Below are positions 35,364 to 45,119 of a stretch of 64,000 bases of DNA, one piece after another. The stretch is from positions 1 to 64,000 of the forward strand of contig NZ_JAIKLE010000025.1 in assembly GCF_022267315.1 (NCBI RefSeq), read 5' to 3'. How positions within the stretch are numbered: position 1 is the first letter of the stretch; each line of letters begins with the position of its first letter. The DNA is from Maribellus maritimus. Lineage in GTDB: Bacteria > Bacteroidota > Bacteroidia > Bacteroidales > Prolixibacteraceae. Under the pieces are notes generated by a model. The model worked only from the letters and a program-made list of their open reading frames with translations, was not told the origin of the DNA and did not search any database. The position numbers and the translations under genes were made by a program.

Positions 35364-37157
35364 CTATTTTAACCACCCCCATTGAAACAGGATGCTTTCT
35401 CCCTCTGCAGGAATCACTTCCAACTCCACGATATAAAAACCTTTTTCTGCAAAACTAAACTCACCCAAAGAATTTGATTTGTAATTATCGATTACCCAGC
35501 GGGAATTTGCCTCCCCAACGGTTTTACCTGTATTTTTTACTTCATGCACAAGATTATCCCCCGCTGCGATCACTTTTATTATGCTGCTACCTTTTTTACT
35601 TTGAAAACTGTAAGAAATATCAACCGACTTTTTACCCGGCTCATCCACATATATTTTCCACGAAAACTTTTGAGATTCGGAAACAACAACGTGTTCAGGA
35701 ATAGTGCCTCCTCTTTCCTTTTTCTCAATCTGCATTTCATCTCGCTTTTCAAATACATTGAGGGGAGTCAAAGAAAATCCGCCTTCCTGATTTTTTGCCA
35801 CCAGGCCATCTTCAATTTCCGGTTTTGTTTTATACTCAACTACAACAACAGAAACATACGGATCGGGCTGCAAAGAAGGCAATTCAATTTCAGTAAAAAC
35901 ATTTTCACAGTTAAAATGAAGCGGACTCTTTTGTTTATCCGCAAGCAGATAAATTTTCTCAGGCTTCGCTTCTACCCCCGTTAAATAAAGCTTTTTACTC
36001 AGCGGCCAATTAAAAACATGCAGAAACAGTTTTTCTCCATTTTCTGTTTTCTTGCAGGTAATCTTTCCCCAGTCATGCAAATCTTTATCCAAATCAAAGG
36101 CTTCAGCTCCGTATATCGATTCTCCGTTTACATTCAACCACTCTCCCATTTCCAGCATGCGCTGTTGAATTTCAAAAGGCACATCACCATTTGCACGAGG
36201 GCCAATGTTTAACATGAAATTTCCATTCAGGCTTACATTATTGATAAGCGATTTTAGCAGCGTTGACGTTGACTTCCATTGCGTATCAGAAGAATGAAAT
36301 CCCCAGGAATGAGCAACGGTTGCCGGCGACTGCCAGGGAAAATCTTCTTTTTTGTCACCAAGTTGATTATCGCCCAAAGTTTTGAAATCAATATCAGGAT
36401 CTTCTTCTATGGTCAATCCCAGACGAGAATTCACCAAACAATTGGGTTGCAACTCCCGAATTAGATTTTTGAGTTGCATCAACTCCTCTTTCGAAACAAT
36501 TGCCTGAGAGTGGTCAATCCACATATCGAACCAAATCATGCCTATTTCGCCATAATTGGTCAACAATTCCCGCATCTGAGGAATCACCTTTTCCTGCCAG
36601 TATTTATCGTAATCTTCTTGTGAAATCGGATTTAACTCCTTTGTGTGATCCCACCCAAAAGGATGCTCCCAATCCAGCCAATGCGAATAATACAAGCCCA
36701 ATTTTAAACCGTGTTTTTTGCAAGCATCAGCTAATTCTTTGATAATATCACGTTTGGGATTTGTATAATTTCCCAAATCATAATTACTCACTTTACTGTC
36801 CCACAATCCAAATCCGTCGTGGTGTTTTGCAGTAATCGTAACATACTTCATCCCCGATTTTTTAGCCAGAATTACCCATTCTTCCGGATCGATCTCGTCC
36901 CAATCAAAATTATCGAGCAAAGTCAGATACTCCTCTTTTTCAATACGGTTCCGGTAAAAAATCCATTCTGCATAATCGTTGTCATTACGCAATTTTTCAC
37001 CTTTCCAGTATCCCTCCGCACTACTGTAAATTCCCCAATGAATAAACATACCAAAACGCGCATCGGCAAACCATTTTGCCCGTTCGTTGGTCTGGTTTTG
37101 TCCAAATACTGAAAAACATATAAAAAGAGATAGAAATAATAATGACAATTGTTTCAT
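35364..37157 (-). CDS. Alpha-L-fucosidase, GH29, with C-terminal carbohydrate-binding-like domain
   Basis: The start is ATG 37157 (MKQLSLLFLSLFICFSVFGQ, a signal peptide); the frame is open upstream but overlaps the previous gene. The protein has 597 residues. The GH29 catalytic barrel runs to about 350 with FGMFIHWGIYS, TAKHHDGFGLWDS and MIWFDMW, where Asp211 is the expected nucleophile. A small beta domain follows, then at about 470-597 a beta-sandwich resembling carbohydrate-binding modules (SWKIYVDEPGKKSVDISYSF). It is twice the size of the fucosidase at 32131 and not a close copy. It follows the NspC gene by only 37 bases, so it may share that transcript. Confidence 0.93.
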   Translation of the reverse strand: MKQLSLLFLSLFICFSVFGQNQTNERAKWFADARFGMFIHWGIYSSAEGYWKGEKLRNDNDYAEWIFYRNRIEKEEYLTLLDNFDWDEIDPEEWVILAKKSGMKYVTITAKHHDGFGLWDSKVSNYDLGNYTNPKRDIIKELADACKKHGLKLGLYYSHWLDWEHPFGWDHTKELNPISQEDYDKYWQEKVIPQMRELLTNYGEIGMIWFDMWIDHSQAIVSKEELMQLKNLIRELQPNCLVNSRLGLTIEEDPDIDFKTLGDNQLGDKKEDFPWQSPATVAHSWGFHSSDTQWKSTSTLLKSLINNVSLNGNFMLNIGPRANGDVPFEIQQRMLEMGEWLNVNGESIYGAEAFDLDKDLHDWGKITCKKTENGEKLFLHVFNWPLSKKLYLTGVEAKPEKIYLLADKQKSPLHFNCENVFTEIELPSLQPDPYVSVVVVEYKTKPEIEDGLVAKNQEGGFSLTPLNVFEKRDEMQIEKKERGGTIPEHVVVSESQKFSWKIYVDEPGKKSVDISYSFQSKKGSSIIKVIAAGDNLVHEVKNTGKTVGEANSRWVIDNYKSNSLGEFSFAEKGFYIVELEVIPAEGESILFQWGWLK

Positions 37158-37194
37158 GGTATTTTGTCGGATTTTATTTGTTATAAAGTAAGAA

Positions 37195-38331
37195 TCAGGA
37201 AAGCCTTCCTTTGAAATCTTCGTAATGAAATTCTCTAACAATTTTTAATTCATCGTTTTCAGTCCAGACAGCAATGGCCGGATGATTCACGCCGTTAAAC
37301 ATCGTTGTTTTTACCATTGTGTAGTGAATCATATCCAGAAAAATAACCTGTTCGCCTATTTGAAGTTCGTGTCCAAAATCATAAGCTTCCATAAAATCGC
37401 CAGCCAAACAACTCACTCCTCCCAAACGGTACAAATGCCTACTGTTTTCATCCGGATCTTTTGCACCCACAATTCTTGGCCGGTAAGGCATTTCAAGCGT
37501 ATCGGGCATGTGGGCAGTAAATGAAACATCAAGAATAACGGTTTTTATTCCTTTGTGCTCCACGATATCCATCACTTTCGAAACCAAAACCCCGGTATCC
37601 CAGGCAATGGCACTTCCCGGTTCCAGAATCACTTTTACATCGTATTTTTTTCTGAAATTCTGAAGCAACTGAATCAAATGGTCGTGGTCGTAACCTTTGC
37701 GCGTCATTAAATGGCCACCGCCCATATTCACCCACTTTACCTGATGCAGGTACTTTCCAAACTTCGTCTCCAAATTTTGAAGCACTTTTCCCAAACTGTA
37801 GGAATCGGATTCGCACAAAACATGGAAATGAATTCCGTCGATGCCCTCCGGAAGTTCATCCGGAAATTCCTCACTTCCCACTCCCAAACGCGAACCTGCT
37901 GCACTCGGATTATACAAATCAGTTTCTACATCGGAATATTCAGGATTTACCCTTATTCCACAGGAAACAGGATGATCTGTTTTCTGTGTTTCTGAATAAA
38001 ACTTATTGAATTGATTAAAAGAATTAAAAACGATATGCTTCGTATATTTCATCAACTCCGGGAACTCGCTTTCAAAATAAACGGGAGAATAAACATGTGC
38101 GCGAGTTTTCATTTCTTCAAAACAAAGTCGGGCCTCGTTAAGTGAACTGGCAGTTGCACCGCTTAAATATTCGCGAACCATAGGAAAAGCACTCCACATG
38201 GCAAAACCTTTAAATGCCAGAATAATTTCAATCCCGGCCTCGTTCTGAACCCTGTTTATCAGTTGTAAATTTTGCCGGAGAAGTTCTTCATCCAACACAA
38301 ACGCCGGGAATGGAATTTTTGAATAGTCCAA
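37195..38331 (-). CDS. nspC: Carboxynorspermidine/carboxyspermidine decarboxylase
   Basis: The protein has 378 residues of the fold-III PLP decarboxylase family. IILAFKGFAMWSAFP contains the PLP-binding Lys41; further family marks are YNPSAAGSRLGV, IDGIHFHVLCE, VNMGGGHLMTRKGYD, LEPGSAIAWDTG and GVSCLAGDFMEAYDFG. It removes CO2 from carboxyspermidine (or carboxynorspermidine) to give spermidine (or norspermidine) in the cytoplasm. The start is a TTG at 38331: no ATG or GTG lies nearby in frame and the sequence MDYSKIP.P matches the usual family start. The dehydrogenase for the preceding step is encoded 60 bases upstream, completing the pathway. Confidence 0.95.
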   Translation of the reverse strand: MDYSKIPFPAFVLDEELLRQNLQLINRVQNEAGIEIILAFKGFAMWSAFPMVREYLSGATASSLNEARLCFEEMKTRAHVYSPVYFESEFPELMKYTKHIVFNSFNQFNKFYSETQKTDHPVSCGIRVNPEYSDVETDLYNPSAAGSRLGVGSEEFPDELPEGIDGIHFHVLCESDSYSLGKVLQNLETKFGKYLHQVKWVNMGGGHLMTRKGYDHDHLIQLLQNFRKKYDVKVILEPGSAIAWDTGVLVSKVMDIVEHKGIKTVILDVSFTAHMPDTLEMPYRPRIVGAKDPDENSRHLYRLGGVSCLAGDFMEAYDFGHELQIGEQVIFLDMIHYTMVKTTMFNGVNHPAIAVWTENDELKIVREFHYEDFKGRLS

Positions 38332-38391
38332 TGTAATAAATTTAAAGAAAGAGAGCCTCGCAAAAAAACGAAGCTCCCGAATATGAATAAA

Positions 38392-39585
38392 TTAAACTTC
38401 CAAGTCAAGATTAAATTCTTCGTTCCAGGGCAGGCCATGTTTTCCAATTTCTGCCATAAACGGGTCCGGATCGAATTCCTCCACATTAAACACGCCGGTT
38501 CCACTCCATTTTCCGGTAAGTACCATTTTGGCACCTAACATGGCAGGAACTCCGGTTGTGTATGAAACTCCCTGTGTTCCTGTTTCTTCGTATGCTACCT
38601 GATGACTGGCATTGTTCCAAACATAGTAAGTTTGTTCTTTGCCATCTTTTAGTCCTTTTATGCGGCACCCGATAGACGTTTCACCCGTATAATTTTCACC
38701 TAAATCTCCCGGATTGGGAAGAACAGCTTTCAAAAATTCCAAGGGAATAATATCAACACCTTTATATTTTACAGGGTCGATTCTCGACATACCGATATTT
38801 TGAATCACACGCAGGTGAGTTAAGTATTCATCGCCAAAAGTCATCCAGAAACGAGCTTGTTTTATAGTCGGAAAATTTTTTACCAGCGATTCCAACTCTT
38901 CATGATAAAGCACATACGAATTGCGTGCTCCAATATTTGGATAATTAAGCGCTTTTTTAATTTCGAAAGGTTTGGTTTCAACCCATTTCCCGTCTTTCCA
39001 ATAACGCCCGTTTTGGGTTATTTCGCGAATATTAATCTCAGGATTAAAATTGGTTGCAAAAGCTTTTCCATGGTCGCCACCGTTGCAGTCAACAATATCT
39101 AAATAATGAATTTCATCAAAATGATGTTTGGCTGCATAAGCGGTATAAATACTTGTTACACCTGGATCAAAACCACAGCCCAAAACAGCCATAATTCCTT
39201 TTTCTTTAAAGCGATCCTGGTAAGCCCACTGCCAACTGTATTCAAATTTTGCTTCTTCTTTGGGTTCGTAATTGGCGGTATCCATGTAATTCACACCGGT
39301 TTCCAAACAGGCATCCATAATTGGAAGATCCTGATACGGAAGCGCAACATTAATTACCAACTCCGGCTTGAAACTATTTATTAAAGTAACAACTTCAGGA
39401 ACATTATCGGCATCAACCTGCGCTGTTTGAATCCGTCCTTTACCAACTTCTTTGGCAATTACATCACATTTTGATTTTGTACGGCTAGCCAGCAAAATCT
39501 CAGAAAAAACATCCGGGTTATCAGCACATTTACTTGCAACTACCCGGCCAACTCCACCGGCTCCAATTATTAAAACTTTACTCAT
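38392..39585 (-). CDS. Carboxynorspermidine synthase/dehydrogenase (saccharopine-dehydrogenase-like)
   Basis: ATG 39585 is chosen (MSKVLIIGAGGVGRVVASKCADN); the upstream extension starts with TTG and would spoil the Rossmann N-terminus. The protein has 397 residues. NAD(P)-binding GAGGVG at about 8-13, then NVALPYQDLPIMDACLETGVNYMDTANYEP, AVLGCGFDPGVTSIYTAY and DCNGGDHGKAFATNFNPEINIREI. It condenses putrescine (or diaminopropane) with aspartate semialdehyde and reduces the imine, the CANSDH step of the alternative spermidine route. It sits directly before nspC on the same strand. The divergent gene at 39769 leaves a 183-base intergenic region for promoters. Confidence 0.94.
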   Translation of the reverse strand: MSKVLIIGAGGVGRVVASKCADNPDVFSEILLASRTKSKCDVIAKEVGKGRIQTAQVDADNVPEVVTLINSFKPELVINVALPYQDLPIMDACLETGVNYMDTANYEPKEEAKFEYSWQWAYQDRFKEKGIMAVLGCGFDPGVTSIYTAYAAKHHFDEIHYLDIVDCNGGDHGKAFATNFNPEINIREITQNGRYWKDGKWVETKPFEIKKALNYPNIGARNSYVLYHEELESLVKNFPTIKQARFWMTFGDEYLTHLRVIQNIGMSRIDPVKYKGVDIIPLEFLKAVLPNPGDLGENYTGETSIGCRIKGLKDGKEQTYYVWNNASHQVAYEETGTQGVSYTTGVPAMLGAKMVLTGKWSGTGVFNVEEFDPDPFMAEIGKHGLPWNEEFNLDLEV

Positions 39586-39768
39586 TTTCAATCGTTTATT
39601 TACAGGGTAATCTCCCTTTTTTCGTTTCAAATTGTTTAAAATACGGAAAAAATATACGCAAACAAATTAAATACTTTTTAATAATAAACATAATTCATTT
39701 TTCAACTTTTATAAAGAACAATCAACATTTTATTCTTTTTCCAGTTTATTATAAAAATTCTAGTAATC

Positions 39769-40332
39769 ATGAGCATAAATAATATCATAAAAAACCGCAG
39801 GGCAACGCCGCCCCGTTTTATGTCGAAAGAAGAAATTTCGGAAGAAACGACTCAACAGTTGCTTGAAAATGCCAATTGGGCGCCCAACCACAAACAAACT
39901 GAACCCTGGAGATTTAAAGTTTATTCAGGAGCAGCAAAAGAAAAAGTGGCGAATGCTATTTTTCTCCGGCTCGAAGAAAAGATGAAAGAGGGAGCAAACG
40001 TAAATATGCAAAAGGCTGAAAAACTGCGCGAAAACATAAAACGTGTTCCGGTAGTAATTTCGGTTGCCATGCAACGCGACGAAGCTCAACGAATTCCTGA
40101 ATGGGAAGAGGTAGCTGCCGTTTCAATGGCTGTACAAAATATGTGGCTCACTGCAACAGAAATGGGGCTTGGCGCTTTCTGGGCGACGCCTTATTTTATA
40201 TCTTTGCTCCACGACATTTTGGAAGTAAAACCGGGCCAGTTGCCAATGGGATTCTTTTACGTGGGAAAAGTTGCAGTGGACTACCCTTCTCCCGGACGCG
40301 GGCCTGTCGATTCCAAAGTGGAATGGAAATAA
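39769..40332 (+). CDS. Nitroreductase-family FMN oxidoreductase
   Basis: The protein has 187 residues, close to the short YdjA-like class of nitroreductases. It opens with IIKNRRATPPRF (the R-R-S/A-x-R FMN-contacting start) and has ANWAPNHKQTEPWRF, AVSMAVQNMWLTATEMGLGAFWATP and a C-terminal GFFYVGKV. It should be a cytoplasmic, homodimeric FMN enzyme that reduces nitro compounds or quinones; the physiological substrate is unknown. The esterase gene follows after 16 bases on the same strand, suggesting co-transcription without an obvious functional link. Confidence 0.92.
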   Translation: MSINNIIKNRRATPPRFMSKEEISEETTQQLLENANWAPNHKQTEPWRFKVYSGAAKEKVANAIFLRLEEKMKEGANVNMQKAEKLRENIKRVPVVISVAMQRDEAQRIPEWEEVAAVSMAVQNMWLTATEMGLGAFWATPYFISLLHDILEVKPGQLPMGFFYVGKVAVDYPSPGRGPVDSKVEWK

Positions 40333-40348
40333 AACCTAAATCGACAAA

Positions 40349-41557
40349 ATGAAAAAAGCAACCCGGATTACCTTGTATTTACTGAGCCTATTACTTATTA
40401 CGGTTACAACAAAAGCACAAACTAAATTAAGTTCTGAAAAATATCACATCCATCGTTCGGCATTAAAAAATTCGTATCTGAAGTTTGCGAATGAAAAGCG
40501 CGGGCGCGTTGTGTTTTTGGGAGGTTCAATTACACATAATCCGGGTTGGCGAGATTCTGTGTGTAATTATCTCACACAAAAATTTCCTGATACTGAATTT
40601 GATTTTATCAATGCCGGAATTCCTTCGATGGGTTCAACTCCTGCTGCCTTTCGGTTTGGACGCGATGTTTTGAAAAACGGTCCGGTGGATTTACTTTTTG
40701 AAGAAGCGTCGGTAAACGATGATACTAATCATCGGAAACCGGAGGAGATTACACGCGGCATGGAAGGAATAGTCCGGCATGCATTAACCGAAAATCCTGC
40801 CTGTGATATTGTTTTTATGTATTTTGTCGACCCCGGAAAAATGGAACATTACCAGGCAGGAGAAATTCCTGAAGAAATTCAATTACAGGATGCTGTTGCA
40901 AAATATTACGACATTTCAGCAATTAACCTGGCACAGGAAGTTACGGAACGAATTGATGCCGGCGAATTTGACTGGAAGAACGACTTTAAAAATCTGCACC
41001 CCTCGCCATTCGGGCAAAATATTTATTTTCAATCTATCAAAACATTTTTGGAAGACCAGTGGACAAATGATTTTCCCGGAGCAAAAATTACAGAACACGA
41101 CATTCCAGATGCCATTGACGAGTATTCCTATTCCAACGGAAAACTGGTTGAGCCCAATCCTAAAAAAACATTTAAAGGATGGACAATGATCGAAAACTGG
41201 CAGCCGGAAGACAAAAAAGGAACACGTAATAATTATATTGATGTACCAATACTCGAAGGAACCTATCCGGGAAAAGTTATTAAATTTCATTTTAAAGGAA
41301 CTGCTGTTGGCATTGCTGTAGCTGCTGGGCCAGATGCCGGAATCATCGAATACAGCGTTGATAATCATCCCTGGAAAAAACAGGATTTATACACAGAATG
41401 GAGTAATTCGCTGCACTTACCCTGGTACTACACTTTGGAAAACGAACTAAAAGACCGAAGTCACACGCTACAAATTAGAGTTTCGGAAGATAAAAATTCT
41501 GAAAGTTTGGGAAACGTTTGCAGAATCCGGTATTTCTTTTTCAATGCTAAAAAATAG
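40349..41557 (+). CDS. Secreted SGNH/GDSL-family hydrolase, probable carbohydrate esterase
   Basis: The protein has 402 residues. Signal peptide to about 23 (ending TKA). Block I reads VVFLGGSITHNPGWRD with Ser60 as nucleophile. Further on are INAGIPSMGSTPAAFRFGRDVL (Gly block), ASVNDDTNH (Asn block) and HPSPFGQNIYFQSI carrying the catalytic His. After about residue 250 a beta-sandwich domain follows (GTAVGIAVAAGPDAGIIEYSVDN), as in several sialate or acetylxylan esterases. It probably removes acetyl groups from glycans before glycosidase attack. Which glycan cannot be said. Confidence 0.87.
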   Translation: MKKATRITLYLLSLLLITVTTKAQTKLSSEKYHIHRSALKNSYLKFANEKRGRVVFLGGSITHNPGWRDSVCNYLTQKFPDTEFDFINAGIPSMGSTPAAFRFGRDVLKNGPVDLLFEEASVNDDTNHRKPEEITRGMEGIVRHALTENPACDIVFMYFVDPGKMEHYQAGEIPEEIQLQDAVAKYYDISAINLAQEVTERIDAGEFDWKNDFKNLHPSPFGQNIYFQSIKTFLEDQWTNDFPGAKITEHDIPDAIDEYSYSNGKLVEPNPKKTFKGWTMIENWQPEDKKGTRNNYIDVPILEGTYPGKVIKFHFKGTAVGIAVAAGPDAGIIEYSVDNHPWKKQDLYTEWSNSLHLPWYYTLENELKDRSHTLQIRVSEDKNSESLGNVCRIRYFFFNAKK

Positions 41558-41760
41558 AAGCTTCCCTTTTCAAATGAGGTCACTTTCTTCTTAAATTTTG
41601 TTTTTTTTGTCCTTTATTAAAAATACAGGAGAATAATAAAAATCTGGAAACAGGATAAAATTTTAGAATTTTTCTTTTCCAGTCCCTTTTATATGAAAGG
41701 TTTGTATTATTTTTAGGCTCTTTATGGGGCAACAATTAATCAAACTATAAAAACAACAAT

Positions 41761-42675
41761 ATGAAGACTTTTAAAAACAGAAGAGATTTCCTCAGAATTT
41801 CTGCCGCAGGAACAGTTGGATTGATGGCTTTAAGTCCATTAGCATGTACATCCGGAGCTGCAGTCGACAAGAAAAGTTTTGGCGTTGGGCTACAGCTATA
41901 TACTATCCGTGATGCCATGGCTGCGGACGTGCCTGGTTCGTTAAAAAAGGTTTCGGATTTAGGATATAAATATGTAGAACTTGCCGATTATGCTGATGGC
42001 AAATTTTATGGCTACACTCCTTCTGAATTCAAAAAGATGGTGAATGATCTGGGAATGGAGGCAAACAGCAGCCACACCGCGGTAGAATCAGCAGTGGTTA
42101 CCGTTGACAGTGCAAAATTATTGGCCGATGCTCATGCTGAGTTAGGTGTTAAATACTGCGTTCAACCATGGATTAACGACGAAGACAGAAATATTGAAAC
42201 CTATAAAAAAATGATTGCTGACTGGAACAGCGTTGGAGAAATCATGAAAAATGTAGGTATTCAGTTTGCGTATCACAATCATAATTTTGAATTCAAGGAA
42301 GTGGATGGAATGATTCCTTATTATGATCTTTTCCTGAAAGAAATGGATTCGGATTTGATTACCATGGAACTTGATTTGTACTGGGCAACAAAAGCAGGCC
42401 AGGATCCGGTTGAAATGTTTAAAAAATATCCGGGAAGATTCCAGTTGTGGCATTTCAAAGATATGTCGGAACAAAGCGCGCCTTTCTACGAAGTAATAAA
42501 AGATGATATCACATCGGTAGGTTCCGGTCTTATCGATTTTAACAGAATTTACGCAGCCAGAGAAACTGCAGGGTTGAAAAATTTCTTTGTTGAGGACGAC
42601 AACCAGGGAAATGGTAAACCGTTTGAAGGAATTGAAACCAGTGTCAATAACCTGACAACAAAAATTTTAGTATAG
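41761..42675 (+). CDS. Tat-exported sugar phosphate isomerase/epimerase-like TIM barrel
   Basis: The protein has 304 residues. FKNRRDFLRISAAGTVGLMALSPLAC combines a twin-arginine motif and lipobox, so it is probably a Tat-translocated lipoprotein. The AP-endonuclease-2/xylose-isomerase-like barrel shows FGVGLQLYTIRDAM, YKYVELADYADG, FAYHNHNFEFKEV, LDLYWATKAGQDP, FQLWHFKDM and FVEDDNQGNG, with the Glu, His and Asp metal ligands typical of the family. Exported members often accompany Gfo/Idh/MocA oxidoreductases in oxidised-sugar metabolism, but none is adjacent here. The 203 bases before it hold no gene. Confidence 0.9.
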   Translation: MKTFKNRRDFLRISAAGTVGLMALSPLACTSGAAVDKKSFGVGLQLYTIRDAMAADVPGSLKKVSDLGYKYVELADYADGKFYGYTPSEFKKMVNDLGMEANSSHTAVESAVVTVDSAKLLADAHAELGVKYCVQPWINDEDRNIETYKKMIADWNSVGEIMKNVGIQFAYHNHNFEFKEVDGMIPYYDLFLKEMDSDLITMELDLYWATKAGQDPVEMFKKYPGRFQLWHFKDMSEQSAPFYEVIKDDITSVGSGLIDFNRIYAARETAGLKNFFVEDDNQGNGKPFEGIETSVNNLTTKILV

Positions 42676-42708
42676 TAGTTGACTCAGAACATTACGAATA
42701 AATATATC

Positions 42709-42747
42709 AAAACCCGGATTCAAAATGAATTCCGGGTTTTATTTTTT
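42709..42747. terminator. Bidirectional intrinsic terminator
   Basis: AAAACCCGG plus ATTC (42709-42721) pairs with GAAT, a bulged T, and CCGGGTTTT (42727-42740), followed by ATTTTTT on the plus strand and preceded by an A-rich run. It lies between the convergent genes ending at 42675 (plus) and 42763 (minus) and can serve both. Confidence 0.85.
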
Positions 42748-42762
42748 CAGGTCTGAATTATT

Positions 42763-44991
42763 CTAATTCTCAATAAAATATCTCAGTTGATCTAACATAA
42801 TTGGCACATCCTCCGGATTTACCCCCTGGCCAACCAAATGATGATAATCTTCTTCAAGCACATCAAAAAACTCCTGCTCTGTAAAATCATTTTTCTCCAC
42901 CGATTTTTTGTAGTAATCAAGTGCTTCTTTCCGGTTTCCCATACTCCACTGCACGTGTCCCATATTCATGAGATCGTGTTTATTTGGCTCATCATCAACT
43001 AATTTTTGAAAATATTTTTCGGCTTGTTGTTTTTTGCCACTTACAAAAGAACACCAGCCAATCGGCCGCCATACCTTTTTATTTCCGGGCGACAAATATT
43101 CCACTTTAAAATAACATTTCAGCGCTTCTTCAAACTCGCCCAACTCCAGCAAACAATGCCCGATGGAAAGTTGAATATTCAAATTTTCAGGATCTATTTT
43201 TTCTGCCTCCCGGTAATACTCAAGCGCACTTGCCGGCTGTTTTAAATTTCGGAAACAAAGTGCAATTTTTTTATAATTCCACAATTTATTTAACTCGTAC
43301 AACTCCGCTTTCTGATAATTATCCAATGCTTTTTGAAACATTCCCATTTTCTGATAACAGAAGGCTATCTTTTGGTAGATTTCGCCACCTTTTTCAATGG
43401 TCAGCAAATAATTATATATTTCCACCGCCTCATCAAAATAATTTTTCCCAAAATAGTATTCGGCAATATTTCGCAATATTTTAGGATCTTCCTGCAGTAT
43501 TCCGCCGATGGTTTCCGAGTTATGAAAATCAAAACGCCAGCTAAAAATATCTTCAAAACCCGATTTGCGGGGATGTAATTTGTAAAAACGATACAGATCC
43601 TGAATATATTGATTGGAAATAAACTCAGCCTTTTTCCCCGGCGCAGTTATCTCTTTATCCTTTTCAATTTCTTTAAACTGATCCATTTCAGCTTTCATTC
43701 CCTGCGCCATAAATTCACGGTTTTCAGCAGGCAGATTCTGTATGCTAAAACAAAACGAATATTTATCGGAATTACATAAAATTGGTGCACTGTTTATGGT
43801 TTCAATAAATTTTCGATTCAAATCATCATCCAAATTAATGTCTTGTGAAATTTGTGGATTCTCACTAAAAAAAGGAATAAACCAGTTGCTAATCTCATTA
43901 AAAAACGGAAATAATTTCAACATTGAAAATGAACCGATAAACACATCCGCCCCTTCCATTTGAAGTTCAGAAAACTCTTCCATTTTATCCATCAATCCCG
44001 GAGAATCCTTAAAAATTTCCTCCCACTCCGGATTTTTATCATCCGAAATGCTATCGTCCATTAAACTGTCGAGATTAATTTTATCTTTTAAATTCGGACT
44101 TATTTTTATCATCTCAGGAATTATCTCATCCTTTATCTTTTTCTGGATTTTCTCGGTTTCTTTACTTCTTATTAACTGAATAATAATCCGTTCCAGGTTT
44201 CTTTTAAATCCGGGATCTTCATTCAAAATTTTCAACCTCCCCGTAATTTCCGGATAATATTGCATTCTGGAATCATAACGATAAAAATTAATAAGCAATG
44301 CAATTAATGCACGCTGACTAATTTCATTTTGGTCTGATTCGTATAACTCAAAAAACACCTTGAGTTTTTCAGGGCAAAAATATCTTTGTGAACTTAACAT
44401 TAGTGCAGAAACAATTAATGCCTTATACGAATCGATAATCTGTTCGCTTTCGAAAAACGCACGTAAAAAATCTGTTTCTTCCGATGAAAGTTCATTACTG
44501 AACCAGAAATGATAGAATAATCTGACGATTTCCTTTTGATGTTGCTTTGCATCAGCAAGCTGATTTGAAGTTTTAATTTCCCCGTTTTCTATTAAAGATT
44601 TCAAATCTTTATCAAGATAAAAATCTTCCAATTCAGGCAGGATGCCGGAGAAATCTTTTATAAAATCTTCTGCCCAAAGCCTTTTCTTTTCGTATTCAAC
44701 CGATGAAGAAAATTTTAAACGAAGCGCTTCGTTCACTTTATCGGTCAATTCGTAAACAGAAACAATAAGCTTACGATAAACTTTTTGGCGTTCAGGATCC
44801 TGAATTCCTTCCACCGTATATTTTAGCATATAGTGGTAAGTTTCCTCCAGATTTCGGTACTCGTCAGTTAACGCCAGCAAACCTTTTTCATTAATTAATT
44901 TCTCTAACTGATCAAATGCCGGTTTTAACTTTCTTGCTGCAAGATTGTCACATATTTCTACGTATTTATTTTTGAGTTGCTTTTCCGTCAT
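42763..44991 (-). CDS. Large tetratricopeptide-repeat protein
   Basis: ATG 44991 is used; a GTG codon lies one triplet upstream. The protein has 742 residues, no signal peptide and no membrane segment. The first ~480 residues are helical, acidic and without a domain I recognise. From about 490 to 720 there are six or so TPR units with the usual A/Y/A/P pattern (YYFGKNYFDEAVEIYNYLLTIEKG, MGMFQKALDNYQKAELYELN, PASALEYYREAEKIDPENLNIQLSIGHCLLELGEFEEALKCYFKVEYLSP). Probably a cytoplasmic scaffold for protein-protein contacts. Similar TPR proteins in Bacteroides sit alone, as here. No specific role can be given. Confidence 0.9.
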   Translation of the reverse strand: MTEKQLKNKYVEICDNLAARKLKPAFDQLEKLINEKGLLALTDEYRNLEETYHYMLKYTVEGIQDPERQKVYRKLIVSVYELTDKVNEALRLKFSSSVEYEKKRLWAEDFIKDFSGILPELEDFYLDKDLKSLIENGEIKTSNQLADAKQHQKEIVRLFYHFWFSNELSSEETDFLRAFFESEQIIDSYKALIVSALMLSSQRYFCPEKLKVFFELYESDQNEISQRALIALLINFYRYDSRMQYYPEITGRLKILNEDPGFKRNLERIIIQLIRSKETEKIQKKIKDEIIPEMIKISPNLKDKINLDSLMDDSISDDKNPEWEEIFKDSPGLMDKMEEFSELQMEGADVFIGSFSMLKLFPFFNEISNWFIPFFSENPQISQDINLDDDLNRKFIETINSAPILCNSDKYSFCFSIQNLPAENREFMAQGMKAEMDQFKEIEKDKEITAPGKKAEFISNQYIQDLYRFYKLHPRKSGFEDIFSWRFDFHNSETIGGILQEDPKILRNIAEYYFGKNYFDEAVEIYNYLLTIEKGGEIYQKIAFCYQKMGMFQKALDNYQKAELYELNKLWNYKKIALCFRNLKQPASALEYYREAEKIDPENLNIQLSIGHCLLELGEFEEALKCYFKVEYLSPGNKKVWRPIGWCSFVSGKKQQAEKYFQKLVDDEPNKHDLMNMGHVQWSMGNRKEALDYYKKSVEKNDFTEQEFFDVLEEDYHHLVGQGVNPEDVPIMLDQLRYFIEN

Positions 44992-45119
44992 CACAATTTG
45001 TTCTAATTCAAATTTAACTGGAAAAACTTTTGATCAAAAATAAATCCAATGCAAAATATCGGATGATTTGGCGGGTTATTTTAATAATTTATGACAAGTT
45101 GCCTTAATTCTACGAACAT

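Noticed and set aside
41625-41654. A fourth ACAGG array after the SGNH hydrolase gene
   Set aside because: Only two ACAGG boxes, 25 bp apart, and they read in the wrong sense relative to the upstream gene; likely chance.
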